Assembly (NCBI GenBank): GCA_013076295.1
Contig: RQOL01000660.1
Coordinates: 2,418,001-2,482,000, forward strand
Length of the DNA: 64,000 nucleotides
Direction of reading: 5' to 3'
DNA from: Sanderia malayensis
Taxonomy: Eukaryota > Cnidaria > Scyphozoa > Semaeostomeae > Pelagiidae
The position numbers and the translations under genes are program-made. Of the stretch, positions 9,728 through 22,228 are shown piece after piece. Positions within the stretch are counted from its first letter, which is position 1; each line of letters starts with the position of its first letter. The notes beneath the pieces were generated by a model. The model ran no database searches and was not told the DNA's origin. It worked only from the letters and a program-made list of their open reading frames with translations.

Positions 9728-12700
9728 TCATTTTGAAAGACGAACTTTCAACTCCCCGCACGCAAGCAGCCTGTTGTTAGATGGATCTCTTGCTTCAACC
9801 TTCACTTTATAGCTCCCCTAAAAGAGATCAAAGGGTAACCTATGGGTAGCTCGCGGAACAAGCTGTATTAATTTTGGCAACCTGTTCCCACAGGTGATAG
9901 GACACTGTTGATTTCATAAATTTAATTTAAAGAAACAGGGCATTAAGTGAGCAGCGCAAGCTGCAGTAGGGCAAAGCAATTTACACCGAAACTGATTGGG
10001 TTATAGAAACAAATGGTGCCCTCACAGTTAAAATACCAAATTAACTTGCACTGCAGTATGACTAATAAAAAATCGATAGATTTCAAAACAAAGTGTGTAA
10101 TGTGGCGTATGGTTTAACATTTGGGTCTTAAGTGTCATCTCGGGCAACTTCAATGAAAGTGAAATGTTACCCCAAATATGGAACTGGGGAGAATTTATCA
10201 GAAGAGAGCCTGTTATGAGTTTACACCCTCCTCAGGGTTACTTTTTGCAGTAGAATTCTATAAACTAGAAATGTGCCATTTTACAAAATAACTGACACAA
10301 CATCAGGAGCAAAATATAAGGATGACAAAAATAAAGGAGAAGCAAGCCAATAAAACTAAAGGGGCCTGGGACGGAGTGAGATAACCTGTTTGTATCATTT
10401 CGAAGTTCAGAGTGAACTGAGATCAATTTCCACTATAACTATTTTAAGTGCGATATCATTTCGAAGCTCAAATCACATAAAGGATTATTCCAAAACAGGT
10501 CAACTGCAGTAAGTTCCCGCGATTAAGAAACAGACATTTTACAAATTTCACGCTGACTCTTTTGAAGAAAACAATGGGTAAAACAATAGCAAATTGTTTA
10601 CAAAACAATATCATGGATAAAGATTCTGGTTGCTAATGTGCGGATACTTAACCCTCTCATGCCCAGCGTCCCAGTAAGGTCCCAGATGAAAAAAATTTGC
10701 GAAAAAATAAATTTGTTTAGAATTCGTTAAAAAATTGCACAAAGGACAATGTTTATGCGTAGAACTCGAAAATCAAGTTTGTTTTTGAAAATTCTGAAGG
10801 TAAGGGGGTCAAAATTCGAGGTAAAGAAACGAAATTTTATAGCTAAACAAAGAGATTTCAGGCTCGTGAAAGGCAAATTCAAGTTCGAAAATAGAATTGA
10901 TTTAGATTTCCGTGTTCGATGAAGCCCGCGCGATGCAGGAGCAAAGCTGAGAATTAGTCATGAGTCATGCTACAATTGAAGGCTTGTCGGAGTATTTATG
11001 TAAGCTTTCTACTATAATTAACATAACATGTTCCAAATCAATTATTAGGAATTTATGTAGAATTTCAAGGCAGGATTTTAAAAAAAACACGATAGGATTT
11101 TCACGCATCAAAACTTTGATAGAGTTGTTTGAAGTAAAGAAGCCTGGGTAAAAATTGGCGTGAAAGTCAATTAGAATGGGCCAGTTAGCCAGTTAGAATG
11201 GGCTGGACGGTTTGTAAAGTAAGCGATAAAGGCAAATTTGGTGGGAATATCGCATGACCAATGGCAAACATGCAGTGCTGCATTACCCTACCGGTAAATT
11301 TAGCACAAAAAAGCGTTCGCTGGAAGCAACACGTCAACAAGAAAGGGCCGACACGATAGCAAGAGAATTACTTCTTCGGAGTCCAGCAGCAAAGAGTGCC
11401 GGTTGAAATGCCGAATTTGACACAAGAAAACCTCTTTTATGTGTGGCAAATGTTCTAGCCCTGGCGAACCTCTTCCATTGTGTTCAGCAGAAACTGGACG
11501 ATACTGCTGGAATTAATATCATGTAGCCCGTGAGCTTGATGTGTCTTGATGCCACACATAAAAGAGGTTTTCTTGTGTCAAATTCGGCATTTCAACCGGC
11601 ACTCTTTGCTGCTGGACTCCGAAGAAGTAATTCTCTTGCTATCGCGTCGGCCCTTTCTTGTTGACGTGTTGCTTCCAGCGAACGCTTTTTTGTGCTAAAT
11701 TTACCGGTAGGGTAATGCAGCACTGCATGTTTGCCATTGGTCATGCGATATTCCCACCAAATTTGCCTTTATCGCTTACTTTACAAACCGTCCAGCCCAT
11801 TCTAACTGGCTAACTGGCCCATTCTAATTGACTTTCACGCCAATTTTTACCCAGGCTTCTTTACTTCAAACAACTCTATCAAAGTTTTGATGCGTGAAAA
11901 TCCTATCGTGTTTTTGTTAAAATCCTGCCTTGAAATTCTACATAAATTCCTAATAATTGATTTGGAACATGTTATGTTAATTATAGTAGAAAGCTTACAT
12001 AAATACTCCGACAAGCCTTCAATTGTAGCATGACTCATGACTAATTCTCAGCTTTGCTCCTGCATCGCGCGGGCTTCATCGAACACGGAAATCTAAATCA
12101 ATTCTATTTTCGAACTTGAATTTGCCTTTTACGAGCCTGAAATCTCTTTGTTTAGCTATAAAATTTCGTTTCTTTACCTCGAATTTTGACCCCCTTACCT
12201 TCAGAATTTTCAAAAACAAACTTGATTTTCGAGTTCTACACATAAACATTGTCCTTTGTGCAATTTTTTAACGAATTCTAAACAAATTTATTTTTTCGCA
12301 AATTTTTTTCATCTGGGACCTTACTGGGACGCTGGGCATGAGAGGGTTAAGGTATGGTCTAAAAATCTAAAAATAAACAAGGTTTTCTGAAATCCGAAAG
12401 AAGTAGTCAAGTTACTTTTGATAAACAATTTAGCCCTAGCGATAACAAATATAAGAGAGTTTTATCACAAATAAATACGTTTATTGATGTAAATTGGAGA
12501 ACAGCTCTTTCTTACTCAAATAAGTTACTCAAAAGTTATCTTGTAGCATTTTCAACCCAATGCCAATTATGATGTATTTTTTATTAAGTTTTAAAATTTC
12601 AGAATTAACTAAATTACTAAAACACAGAATATCGCAACCAATGGGCCAATTTCTTGCTTTTGCAAGTTGTTCGAACCGTGTTTGTGTAAAGATTTCATTG

Positions 12701-14944
12701 TTAATATCAAGGAACTCATAAAAGTTATACTTTTTGTGTTAATGACAAAATGTTTTATAAAAGGAAAAAAGATGAAGATCACAAAATTTGTTTCAAATAG
12801 CTATAATGCACCATACCAGATGGTGAAACTAAAGTAACATTAACACAACTCTTTACAAGATTTAATAGTAGCACGTTACTGTTTGTATGACTGCTGTGCA
12901 TGTAAACAGTTCCTTGCATTTCTACAGATATCACTCAATTCAGACTCCTTTGCGATTAAAACATTTTATTCTCACCAAAAATAGTGGTGGAATGGCATTA
13001 AAATAGAAAAACTTTTCGTCATAGCAATCAGAAATGAATTTATAGATATAAACAACACATAATATACTAATAGATGGAAGGTTTCAGTTTCTACAAACAG
13101 TAACGAGAAAATCTCAACTTACAAAACACTAATCATTAGCAAAACTAAAGGATCGCTGTGGCTGATCCAGGCAGATTGGTGAAATTTTGAATAACGATAA
13201 ACCTTAGAGGTATTTTGATTGTCAAGTGTTTATACATGGTTTTAACTTGGTTTTAACATTGATTAGCGGGAATTCAGTGGGAAATAATTAGGTATAGCTT
13301 TTATTTGTGGGAAATAATCGACAAAAATAAAGCACAAAAATAAAGGAAAGGCAGGGCAATTATAATTGCTGGTGGTAAAGGAAGAGATTTAGACGCTTTT
13401 TTCATTTTTGGTAGGGTATTCTGAAGATATACTTCAAGTAGGGAAGGTACTTACCAAATTTGCTTACAAATTTGCATACAGTGTGTGCCATATTTTTGTG
13501 TCTAAAATTTCACTTGAAAGCCATTTTGTTGGTATAGAATTCACATGGAGAATTGTTGTTTTGACAAATTTTTACATTCAGGTTAGGTTGATAGTGATAC
13601 AGTTGTATTTAATTAACTATCTGGATATTAAACAGCCTAAATTTCATCCGCCAAACTCAAGCAAAGTAGGCCTATCGGATGGTGACCCCTTCTCTTCCTT
13701 CCCTTCTCTTCTCTCTTCTGGATGCCAGTCACAGCAATTACCTATTTGGTAAGTGATTGGCTGCCTGAATGTATCAAACAAAGCATTCGCGTCGCAAAGC
13801 ATTATAGGTAGAGATATAAAAGGGGAAAATGTCCACAGGAATTTTCCCATACCTACTACATATCCTCGCGTTCCGCGAGCAAAAATCGCTAGATTAATGT
13901 ACCATTCGCTGAAAGACTCTCATAACCTCGTAAAATACAAATCTTCCAACACAAGTTCAGGCAGGGGCGCCGTGGGACCTGAATTTTAGGGTGAGCAAAG
14001 CACAAAAAATTTCCGAAAAAGTGGGCGATTTTGCTTTTACGGGGTGGGCGATGGCCCCTGCCCCCGGGCACGACGCCCCTGGGTTCAGGGACACTAAAGC
14101 GATGACGTAAAATGCTATCAGAAAAATGTTACGTTGTAAAAGTCAAGTTACACAAACAATTAGTTCGAGACAGAAATAACAGTCGAGAAAATTGAGGACT
14201 ACTTACGCTGACCAAGAAAGATGGCACACTGATAGATGGAACAGTTATTGTCTGAGCGACATTTATTGAACCAGGTTGCGCGGGACACGATATACCAACA
14301 TCTCCAAAGTCAATATCGTATGAGCTGTATGCGAATTTAATTACACAAAATATAGTTATTACACAAAACTTATAATTAAAAAATTCATTGCAATTGTAAA
14401 ATTTTAGTTTATAGTGAAATTCGGTAATAACGAAGCTGACATGCAAAGCTACAAAACAACCAGACCTACCAGCTTCCGACATTTTTTATGCATGGCATTT
14501 TTATCCAGAACCAGATTTTCTTGTAAAGCTTGACATGTAATTTAACATTGCATGGCGCTGGTGACCTTACAGTAGCGTCAGCTACAACTGGAATCCTGGC
14601 CCCTGACTTCAGTGACACTGGCTCTGGAAGGCTTCTCAGGCTGATTGTCACTGGCAAGTTGTTGTCTGCAGGAAAATAAAAAAAATAATCAAGATAATGC
14701 TGGTTGGTTAGATGCATCTGCAATATAATTGACGTTCGAGTTAATTAAAGTTTAAAATTAACTCTTGAATATTGTTGAGGGTTACGAAGTTTCATAGGGA
14801 CACACAGAAGGGACAAAAACAGAATCCGGTTGAGCCAAATACAGTAAAGAAGAGAAAATAAATTAGAAAATACTTACTGCAATTTGTCCACGAAGCAGCA
14901 CTGGCGTATGCCACAATTGCAAAAAGGCACAAAAGTTTCAGCAT
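9728..14944 (-). CDS. GM2 ganglioside activator-like protein, copy 2, with element-expanded last intron
   Basis: Tandem paralogue of the gene at 6998-8692. Exons 14878-14944, 14470-14665, 14207-14324, 9728-9817; the phases (1, 2, 0) and the sizes of exons 1, 2 and 4 are identical to copy 1, giving 156 aa plus stop. Residues 1-17 are a signal peptide (MLKLLCLFAIVAYASAA). The ML-fold landmarks are kept: NNNLPVTISLRSLPEP, WFWIKMPC, VGSCSYD, CPAQPGS, VPSFLVS, GSYKVKVEARDP, LLACGEL. Differences are informative: exon 3 is 18 nt shorter and removes the counterparts of three cysteines, leaving only C101, while a new C61 appears (SPAPCNVK). The last intron is about 4.4 kb because it carries a 1.7 kb fold-back transposon. 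The last exon is assigned to this gene because copy 1 already has its own and the phases agree. It is probably functional; binding may have shifted. Confidence 0.82.
10506..10647. repeat. Degraded family A inverted-repeat element split by the fold-back element
   Basis: Starts GCAGTAAGTTCCCGCGATTAAGAAAC, resembling the family A end (TACAGTAAAAACCCGCATAT), contains the family's inner AACAATAGC / GTTTACAAAAC region and runs to GTGCGGATAC, where the TTAA-flanked element begins. A few bases of its other end appear to follow 12350. Old, diverged copy; the nesting order follows from the position. Confidence 0.45.
10652..12346. mobile_element. 1.7 kb fold-back element with piggyBac-like TTAA-flanked ends
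   Basis: Two arms, 10652-11448 and 11550-12346, are near-perfect reverse complements of about 797 bp separated by a 101 bp unique centre (11449-11549). The outer ends read CCCTCTCATGCCCAGCGTCC and its complement, each directly bordered by TTAA (10648-10651 and 12347-12350), which is the target-site duplication and 5'-CCC end typical of piggyBac superfamily elements. I saw only a few mismatches between arms. Each arm has a 63-codon frame (10960-11151 plus, 11847-12038 minus) with no transposase similarity, so the element is nonautonomous. It sits in the last intron of GM2A-like gene 2. Transcribed RNA could fold into a hairpin of nearly 800 bp. Confidence 0.85.
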
Positions 14945-15014
14945 CTTGGGATGTTTCGTTGTCTTCGCTATTTCTTCTTGTTGAAAATTCTTCGTCCCAC
15001 AAAAGGTGTTGCTT

Positions 15015-15022
15015 CTTTTATG
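15015..15022 (-). promoter_or_regulatory. TATA-like box of GM2A-like gene 2
   Basis: CATAAAAG on the minus strand, 71-78 bp before the ATG at 14944, at nearly the same distance as the TATAAATA box of copy 1. Weaker consensus than copy 1. Confidence 0.35.
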
Positions 15023-15039
15023 CACAGTGAAAGAAATCT

Positions 15040-16443
15040 GAGAGAATTAGACTGTGCAAATTGAAAAACAAAATCTTAAATTTTGAACAACTGATATGCA
15101 AATAGTTTGTTGATAGGATAAATTGATATTTGGAAGAATTGTTGTTGCAGCTGTCTGATGTGCAAAGTTTTTGGAACTGAATAATCATTTGCAGCAAATA
15201 CAGGAGCAAATGAAATAACAAAATTACAAGTGATATTTGATTTGAAAATGTTACTGTTAATTTTGTTGCATAAAATGCTTCAATGCTTCAATCACCCTAT
15301 TGTGTACAGTTCGGAATCAACCAATCAATTGAAGGCACGGCAAAACTACGAGATGTGATTGGTTAATCTCAAACCGCAAATCAACCCGAAGAGATGATGG
15401 CTCTGGTTTGTAATGCATAAGTAATTAGGTTTATTTCGATTCCGAATAACATTTTATCCATCTAAAAACAGAACTAATTAAAAGAGGTGGGGTAGACCAT
15501 AAACAAACTAATCTTTTACTTTGCTAGATCGTTAGAATGGACACCAGAGAACACATATGAATATATGCCCCTGAAAACAATACATTGATACTTATATATA
15601 AAATCTTCAACATAATTATTAATTCATTCAAGAGTGAATTACATTGTACTAAAAAAACTTATCGACGCCTTAGTTTCATTAAAAATAATTAGCAGCAAAA
15701 TTAAGTGAATATCTGAACATTTAAATTCTATGACTAGATAGAAGTCAATGATAGGACATGGCATTCCCTGAAATATTAGAAGTTGAAGGACCTCGAAGGT
15801 TCAAACGAAAGCAAAACAATTCATATATATATATATAGTATATAATACTTTAATTGCATAATACAAAGAACTCTCTCCCTCATACCTTTTCTTAGCGATG
15901 GTTCTTATAACGCCAAAGATTAGAGTGTGACTAACAATACAGAAAACATTTTGGGTCATTGGGTGATTAACTAGCCTTTTAAATCGTCGCATCAGAGTAG
16001 GGGGGGGGAGGGGGTGCGTTGTACATGCACTGCACATTATTACGTCACCTTTGTTACGTTAGCACGATTTAGAGCAAAAGAACGGGTGTCGCAACGACTG
16101 GCCAGACGGAGCTGGGAATCATAAATGGGAATCAATTTATGTCAGGAAATCAAGCTTGTTTAACAAGTTATTCTCTAAATACTGTACATTGCACAACGGT
16201 TTTACTTACTGTTGTTGTCGTTGTTGTTGCAATAAGCGATTCGCCGCGTGCTTATAAATCACCATCACCAATTTCTATTGATTTGGATTTTGGTTCTTTT
16301 GATTTGACAGCCTTCCCCTGAAGACGAGACGACGATGATGATGACGTCACTCCAGAGCCGGCCAATTCATCTCCCTAAGTGGCAAGACAAATTGAATCAG
16401 TTCATTGTCCACAGGGAGCATCATGTCGTAGTTCAATACTAAT
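15040..16443. other. Spacer between GM2A-like gene 2 and SNX27
   Basis: No supported exon. It contains an AT-rich tract (TATATATATA near 15825-15835), a G-run around 16000-16015 and a GACGACGATGATGATGACG tract near 16325. The SNX27 3' untranslated region should occupy part of it, reading leftward from 16443. Confidence 0.5.
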
Positions 16444-19400
16444 CTAGTAATTTCTGAAAATACTATGAAAGTAGCTTGCCTTGGTTGCTGTTGAAACGTT
16501 TGAGGGTAGAACCAGTTTACCAGTTCCTTCCTGAAACCGAGAAAGTTCAGAAATAATTGAATAATTTGAAACCAAATTAAACGAGGGTAGCAACATTTTG
16601 CTGTTTCATAAAACATTGTGATCTTCAGCTGTATCAAGTTGCACTGTCTCTGGCTGCATCAAGACTAATAGCTGACCAATATGTGTACAGCAAGTGAAAA
16701 TCAAAAGAGAACGACAAATGTTCAGGAAACCGACGTAAATAATAACCAACACAAAGTCAAAATATAAAAGCATTTTTGAGATATTTTCCGTTTAGAGTTT
16801 TGCATTCTGCATCATTCTGCGTCCGCTTTTTTAATCTGGCACTTGAGAAAAAAGCTCCCAAATAAAAGCCACGATAAACATACATATCTAAATTCGTGTT
16901 GATAAATTGGTTTCTAGCAATACAAAACATCGAAATGATATGTAAAGCGCACGATAGCTAATAATAAAGATTTAAAATGTTTACCTTGCTGTACCATCCA
17001 ATTTCTCGTCCCACACGGTCGAGGCAATGCTTCATGTAAACATACTAAAGAAATGAATAAAAATGGTCGGTATATAGCATGATAGAAATATAGATGCAAT
17101 AATGTGAAGCAGGCCTGAAATTGATCTGCTTCGAATTATTGCGAACAAAACAATTAAACTGATCATCTGTAAATTACAACTAAAAACTATTATAGTGTTG
17201 GAGTACATATGACGATACCACAGGGCAATGTCCTGCATTAGGTACAGGTTACTACGATCATATACAACTGGGGTCAAAAGTCACAAATTCCAGCGAGGCC
17301 AGACTCATCACAAGTCAAAGGTCAAGAAATACAAATGCTCACAGAGGTCATGAAAGTTCACAACACTAAACACATATTGAAGTAAAAAGTCGCTGGGTGT
17401 GAATTCTGGATAGATAGCTTAGGCCAGTCGAGCTTAGACGTCATAAAGTTAAAAAACCACCAAAGCCAAAAATGTTAAAAAGCCAAAGGTCACTCTACCC
17501 ACAAGTTAACAGGGAGAAAGGTCATTTGAGGGCAGAACAGGTTAACAGGGAGAAAGGTCATTTGAGGACAGAACTTGTCATTAATAAATAAAGACCTCCA
17601 GTCGAGATTAGACGTCACAAAGTTAAAAAACCACCGCAGCCGAAGGTCACTTTACCAATAGGTTAACAGGGAAAAGGTCATTTAAGGACAGAACAGGTTA
17701 ACAGGGAGAAAGGTCATTTGAGGACAGAGCTTGTAATTAATAAATGCATCTTCTTACGTATTTCGATTGGACTCGAACTTGTCTCGGCTTCTTTCCAGCT
17801 CTCTGAAATTCGAAACAAAAACGCATTCCCTCTTCATCGGCATCCCAACTGTTGATTTCTTCCCAGCTGAATTTGTGCTCTTGCTCCTAAAACACACACA
17901 CACAAACAACGTTACATTTGAAACATTTGTTATAAATTAAATATAAACATATCTGCTACCATTTTAAGTTGTAAGCTTCTTACGCGGTTGAAAAAGACAT
18001 ATCTCCATAAAAGAAGCTACATAGCGATATACTCACTAATGGTGTGCCGTCAGATTCGCAAGCCTTGAGTTTCAAGTACTTCAATGAGACAGACATTGAC
18101 ACGGGTCCTTCCTTGCGTGCATCGCAGGAACAGTGAGGAAATTGGATGCTTCCATAGCCGTCAAAATTCCGCACAATATCTAGAAACTGGCAGAGAAAAT
18201 AACCCAAATAAAAAAAAATGCATTCAAATGAAAAGTACAGTATAGATAGTACACTACATTATGATATAGTATAGTGTAGTATATGTAGTGTAATATGGTA
18301 TAGTATACCATGGAACAGCATTGTTTTGCATACAGTAAACACCCGCGTATAAAAACAAGGGAATTCTGCATCCAGCCTATCGTTCAAATACAATAGCCTA
18401 TTGTATCGTCTATTGTTCAAATACAATAGCCTATTGTCTCTTCAATTGCTTTGAGCAGGAATTTCAGTCCGGAGGGTTCTTAATCCACTGGTTCTTACAC
18501 GCGGGTGATTACTGTAGTATAACAAGTATATGAATGAGATAAAATAAAGAAGAATATAGTATATCACACTATGTATGTTGTAAATTGGCTAAAAATGTAA
18601 AAAAAACTTACACCAATCATATTTTTGGTTTTTTGAAATTCGTTAACTTTCTGGTATTGCTCTTCGGGTATTTTGATTCTGTTCTTTCTCACATCTTCAA
18701 TAGCCTACAAGATGCATTCAACAATATCAAAGTGCAAAAATACAACAACACAAACAGCAACAATAATAGCAACAGTGATATAATAACGATAATGATGATC
18801 ATACGAAAGTGGAAACATAATAAAACTGATAAAAAAGTGAGAAGAATTCACTTACTTGCCAATAAAGAATATTCAGGGCGACTTCATCTTCGTTCATTTC
18901 AACTTCCTAAAAAAAATTGCACAAACACTTCCATTACATGATTCGCTTATGCTTTGATCACGAGGACAAAATATCGAATTTTGACGTCAGCAAACGGAGA
19001 GTTTAATAAGCAAGTATGCTATGCATTGTCAATTCGCTTGTTTGTGGTGTTTAGTAATCGCACGTTGAAATAAAACATCAAAAGTCCAGGTGGTGGCTGT
19101 GAGGGGGCAGGGGGTGGCTGAATGATGATATTTACCCAAGCACCAATAATCAAAAGTATACAAATTTATGGGATCTGTGCAATCCATAACGGTATTGCAC
19201 GTAGAACTAATGAAAATAAATTATATGGTGCAGTGAGATAATTCAAGCCTTACTCAAACTATTGCATTTGACCAGTTAACAGTTTAAATTATTGGAACTT
19301 GTACAGTATAATTGACATAATTAATACCTTTGTCAGTGTAAAGATCCACTTTCTCAATACCAATCGACTCTCTGATGATTGCGTGTAAGTTCTGACATAA

Positions 19401-22005
19401 ATGCTGTGTGGGAATTCATTATCCTCGAGAAGTCTCTCTGAAAACAACAAGACAATGAAAGTCCTACATTACATATCTGATACATTATGTAATGATAATG
19501 TATACATATCATAAACATATTCCATATTATAAACATGGAATGTAGTAATAGCCCAATGCACTCACCAAAACCATCATCTTTTCTTTCGAAAATTGCAAAG
19601 AATGTTGCACTGAAATCTGAGAGACCAATCTTCTTAACAACAGCCTAAAACATTTGCAAAATAAAATTCATGCTGAGCTTATACAATTGAAAAATATATG
19701 TGTGTACATGTTAGTTCAATAATCCATGCAAACAACAAAAATTCAAAAACAACTTCAACATATTCAAAAATTTTTATGGCAGAGATAAATTGTATTAAGA
19801 AGCAGTTCATCAAAAGAAAACCCTGCTCAATTTCTTATACTAAAGAAGTTTTCATTTTGGAGGCTCTTGATATCAAGATTCAATTAGCAGCTCACCTCAT
19901 AGACTTTTTGCGTTTTGTGACTTCTCTGTACATTGACAAGAACGACACTTCGATCTGGAAGATTGATCCTCAATTCCGCGTTCACATCTCCAGTAACTTG
20001 CTGAGTCTAAAAAATATATCATCACTCATAGAATAGAAGCAAGAAAGTAGACTAGTTCTCTGACTAGCAGACTAGACAGAGAACTAGTCGACTTTTTTGC
20101 TTCTATTCTATTATTGCTCTGTACTTCTGTACATTGAGCACTGTGATGCCTGTATAGACAGTAAAAATCTATAGATATCATTACTCATATATTTCAATAG
20201 CATTTACTACAAAACTCAAGCACACGATATCTTAAAATATTTTTTGTGGAGCTGTTATAAATGCTGTAAAGATTTATATGCATGACTCTAACTTTGTCTA
20301 GTTATAATGATCAAATCAGTTTCGAATCTTTAGTCTTACTTCTGGTTTGTCAGATTTAATGAAATCTTGAATAAGATCAGATTCTGCAATGACTCTAACA
20401 GCAACAACTAAACATGGAGAAGAAAAAAGAAAATACATCTATCAACATTTGAACACCTAGCAAAAATATAGTAAAAAATTCATGTTGATCAAAAATGAAA
20501 CACTTATAAACCTCTGGTTGAAATGAGGAGCTACATATATTGGCTAAAATGATAAAAGCTATAAAGTTGACATTTAAACCCACTCTCTTCAAGATAAGCT
20601 TCAAGGCCTCTTCGTCGACTGTCCAGTTGTTGGTCTGAAAGTTGAAATGGCCACTTTCCAGGGAACTTTGGAAATGTAAAGTCTCTGAACTTCTTTTTCA
20701 GCTGTGAAAAGAAAAATTTCTTTAAATCTCCAATTGTAGTAGAATGTATATTTATATGGAATCCATACAAAATGGTATCCATATAAACAACATTTCAAAA
20801 TATCTAACATATCTACATCAAAAGGTGGCAATCGCAAGCATAATTCAAATAAAACTGATGAAATTGAATTTAAATCAATAGAAAGCATTGCATAAAAGAG
20901 TTCAGCTATTATCAAGCACATATAAATACAATTTCAAAATAAAAAGCACTTTAATATACCTCTGCATGCAACATGGCAAATTCACTGTATCTTTTTGAGC
21001 ATACAAATTTTCCAGATATGTAAACATTGTAAACCTGCAAAATTTGAAGATGCAGAATGCAACCGCCATAGCTTCTTGCTTTTACAAAATTTTCAGACTC
21101 ATGGGTGATAAAGAAAATTTTTATAAAACAAGACATACAACATATTTTTGACCATTTGCTTCCTCAGCTCTGCAATCGGGGATTGTCAAAGGAATGCTGC
21201 GTCTTTCAGAGTAATCTTGCTGATCTATTTGTCCCACAGCCTCACTTGGTCCATCAAGTTTTCTCGCTTCACTTGGGGTGACAGAAATAACAACCATACT
21301 TAGTGTCTCTTTGCCTTGTCTAATAAGTTCAACAACTGTCTTGTGGTCTGCTCCTTCTACACTCTCTTCATTCCTGGATAAAAATCATTCATAATTACAG
21401 TGTTTTATAAGATTGAATAGGTGTGCAAGTCATCACGTAATCAAAAATTGACCTGGTTGGTGTTCAAACTGCGTAAAGTTTGCATGTGTTAAATAACATT
21501 GAAACATCATATTTGCATTATTGCATTCCACTTCCATCCCAGTATTACAAAATAAAATTGATCAACCCATATATATCCAAATAATAATTCAACGAAAGAT
21601 CCTCACACTTAAACATTTCTGCTCAATAAATTGTATTTTTAGAAGGCTCTAGACCTGACGGACGAGACGAGAAAACAGCACAGAAAAAATAAGCCATTGC
21701 TCGCTGGGCTGAAAAAGCAAATTTGAGCATACTCACACTTCGAGAATCCTGTCTGCAACCAAGACACCAGCTCTTTCAGCTGGTCCTCCTTCCAGCACTG
21801 CGCTGATCATTTGCAATGGAGGATAAAGCCTTCCATTGATAGATTTAAGTTGTCCACCTTCGCTCACCTGTCCGCGGACATTAAAGCCAAATCCACGTTC
21901 TCCTTTCTTCAAGATAACTTTTCTTGGTTGGTAAGGGTTTGCAGAAGACTTGCCCTCCCCATTAATATGTTCTTCGTCGTGTTCTGAGTCGCTACTGTCA
22001 GCCAT
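16444..22005 (-). CDS. SNX27: SNX27, PDZ-PX-FERM sorting nexin (14 exons)
   Basis: Endosomal adaptor that links PDZ-ligand cargo to retromer and returns it to the plasma membrane. Exons include 21737-22005, 21139-21373, 20960-21034, 20584-20701, 20340-20407, 19896-20006, then about 19567-19645, 19330-19440, 18859-18909, 18610-18705, 18036-18187, 17757-17885, 16984-17044, and 16444-16530. They total about 543 aa (human 541). An acidic start is followed by a PDZ domain (about 26-125) with the [20 protein letters not shown] loop, a PX domain (about 150-260) with RYSEFA, FPGKWPF and [10 protein letters not shown], then a RA/FERM-like module with [53 protein letters not shown] and [15 protein letters not shown]. 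The last 30 residues diverge from vertebrates. Start chosen at MADSSDSE by alignment. Confidence 0.94.
17400..17745. repeat. Tandem higher-order repeat in an SNX27 intron
   Basis: Units of about 31 bp reading GGTTAACAGGGAGAAAGGTC / ATTTGAGGACAGAAC occur in pairs around 17505-17578 and 17660-17728, and the wider block containing CGAG-TTAGACGTCA-AAAGTT-AAAAACCACC is itself duplicated (about 17428 and 17598). Confidence 0.75.
18331..18516. repeat. Short inverted-repeat element, family A (SNX27 intron copy)
   Basis: Begins TACAGTAAACACCCGCGTAT and ends TTACACGCGGGTGATTACTGTA, inverted ends of about 25 bp. The centre repeats ATACAATAGCCTATTGT twice, making it longer (186 bp) than other family members (about 150 bp). 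Lies between SNX27 exons at 18187 and 18610. Confidence 0.8.
20029..20177. repeat. Dispersed repeat family F, fold-back variant
   Basis: Shares TAGAATAGAAGCAAGAAAGT, CTAGTTCTCTG and the 3' part CTGTACATTGAGCACTGTGATGCC...AATCTATAGATAT with copies at 30647-30790 and 44711-44863. This copy has the first 35 bp repeated in reverse complement (to 20110), forming a hairpin. It sits in an SNX27 intron. Class is unknown; SINE-like or nonautonomous DNA element. Confidence 0.65.
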
Positions 22006-22228
22006 GTCTGAGCAAGATTTTTGAAAGTCGAGGAAGAAACAACACTTAGGCCAAAAACTAGGGATGAAGAGGAAGGAAAGGAAAAGGAAGGAGTTGAAAT
22101 GCAATGCTCGGGGTGACAGCAGAGCACAGGGAACTCATGCTTGGTCCACAGGGAGCGGCTCTTTTTATCTTCATGCACATATGTAGTCACTTTCCTTTGT
22201 GTTGTGATATGCGATATTTTATGTAGTA

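Noticed and set aside
10960..12038. Two 63-codon mirror frames (MSHATIEGLSEYLCKL...) as genes
   Set aside because: They are the two arms of the fold-back element and have no recognisable domain; identity reflects the palindrome, not selection.
13408..13989. Plus-strand frames of 114 and 78 codons
   Set aside because: Within the last intron of GM2A-like gene 2, no domain, include low-complexity TTCCTTCCC tracts.
15801..16037. 78-codon minus frame near the SNX27 end
   Set aside because: Includes a C-run and AT repeats; no similarity.
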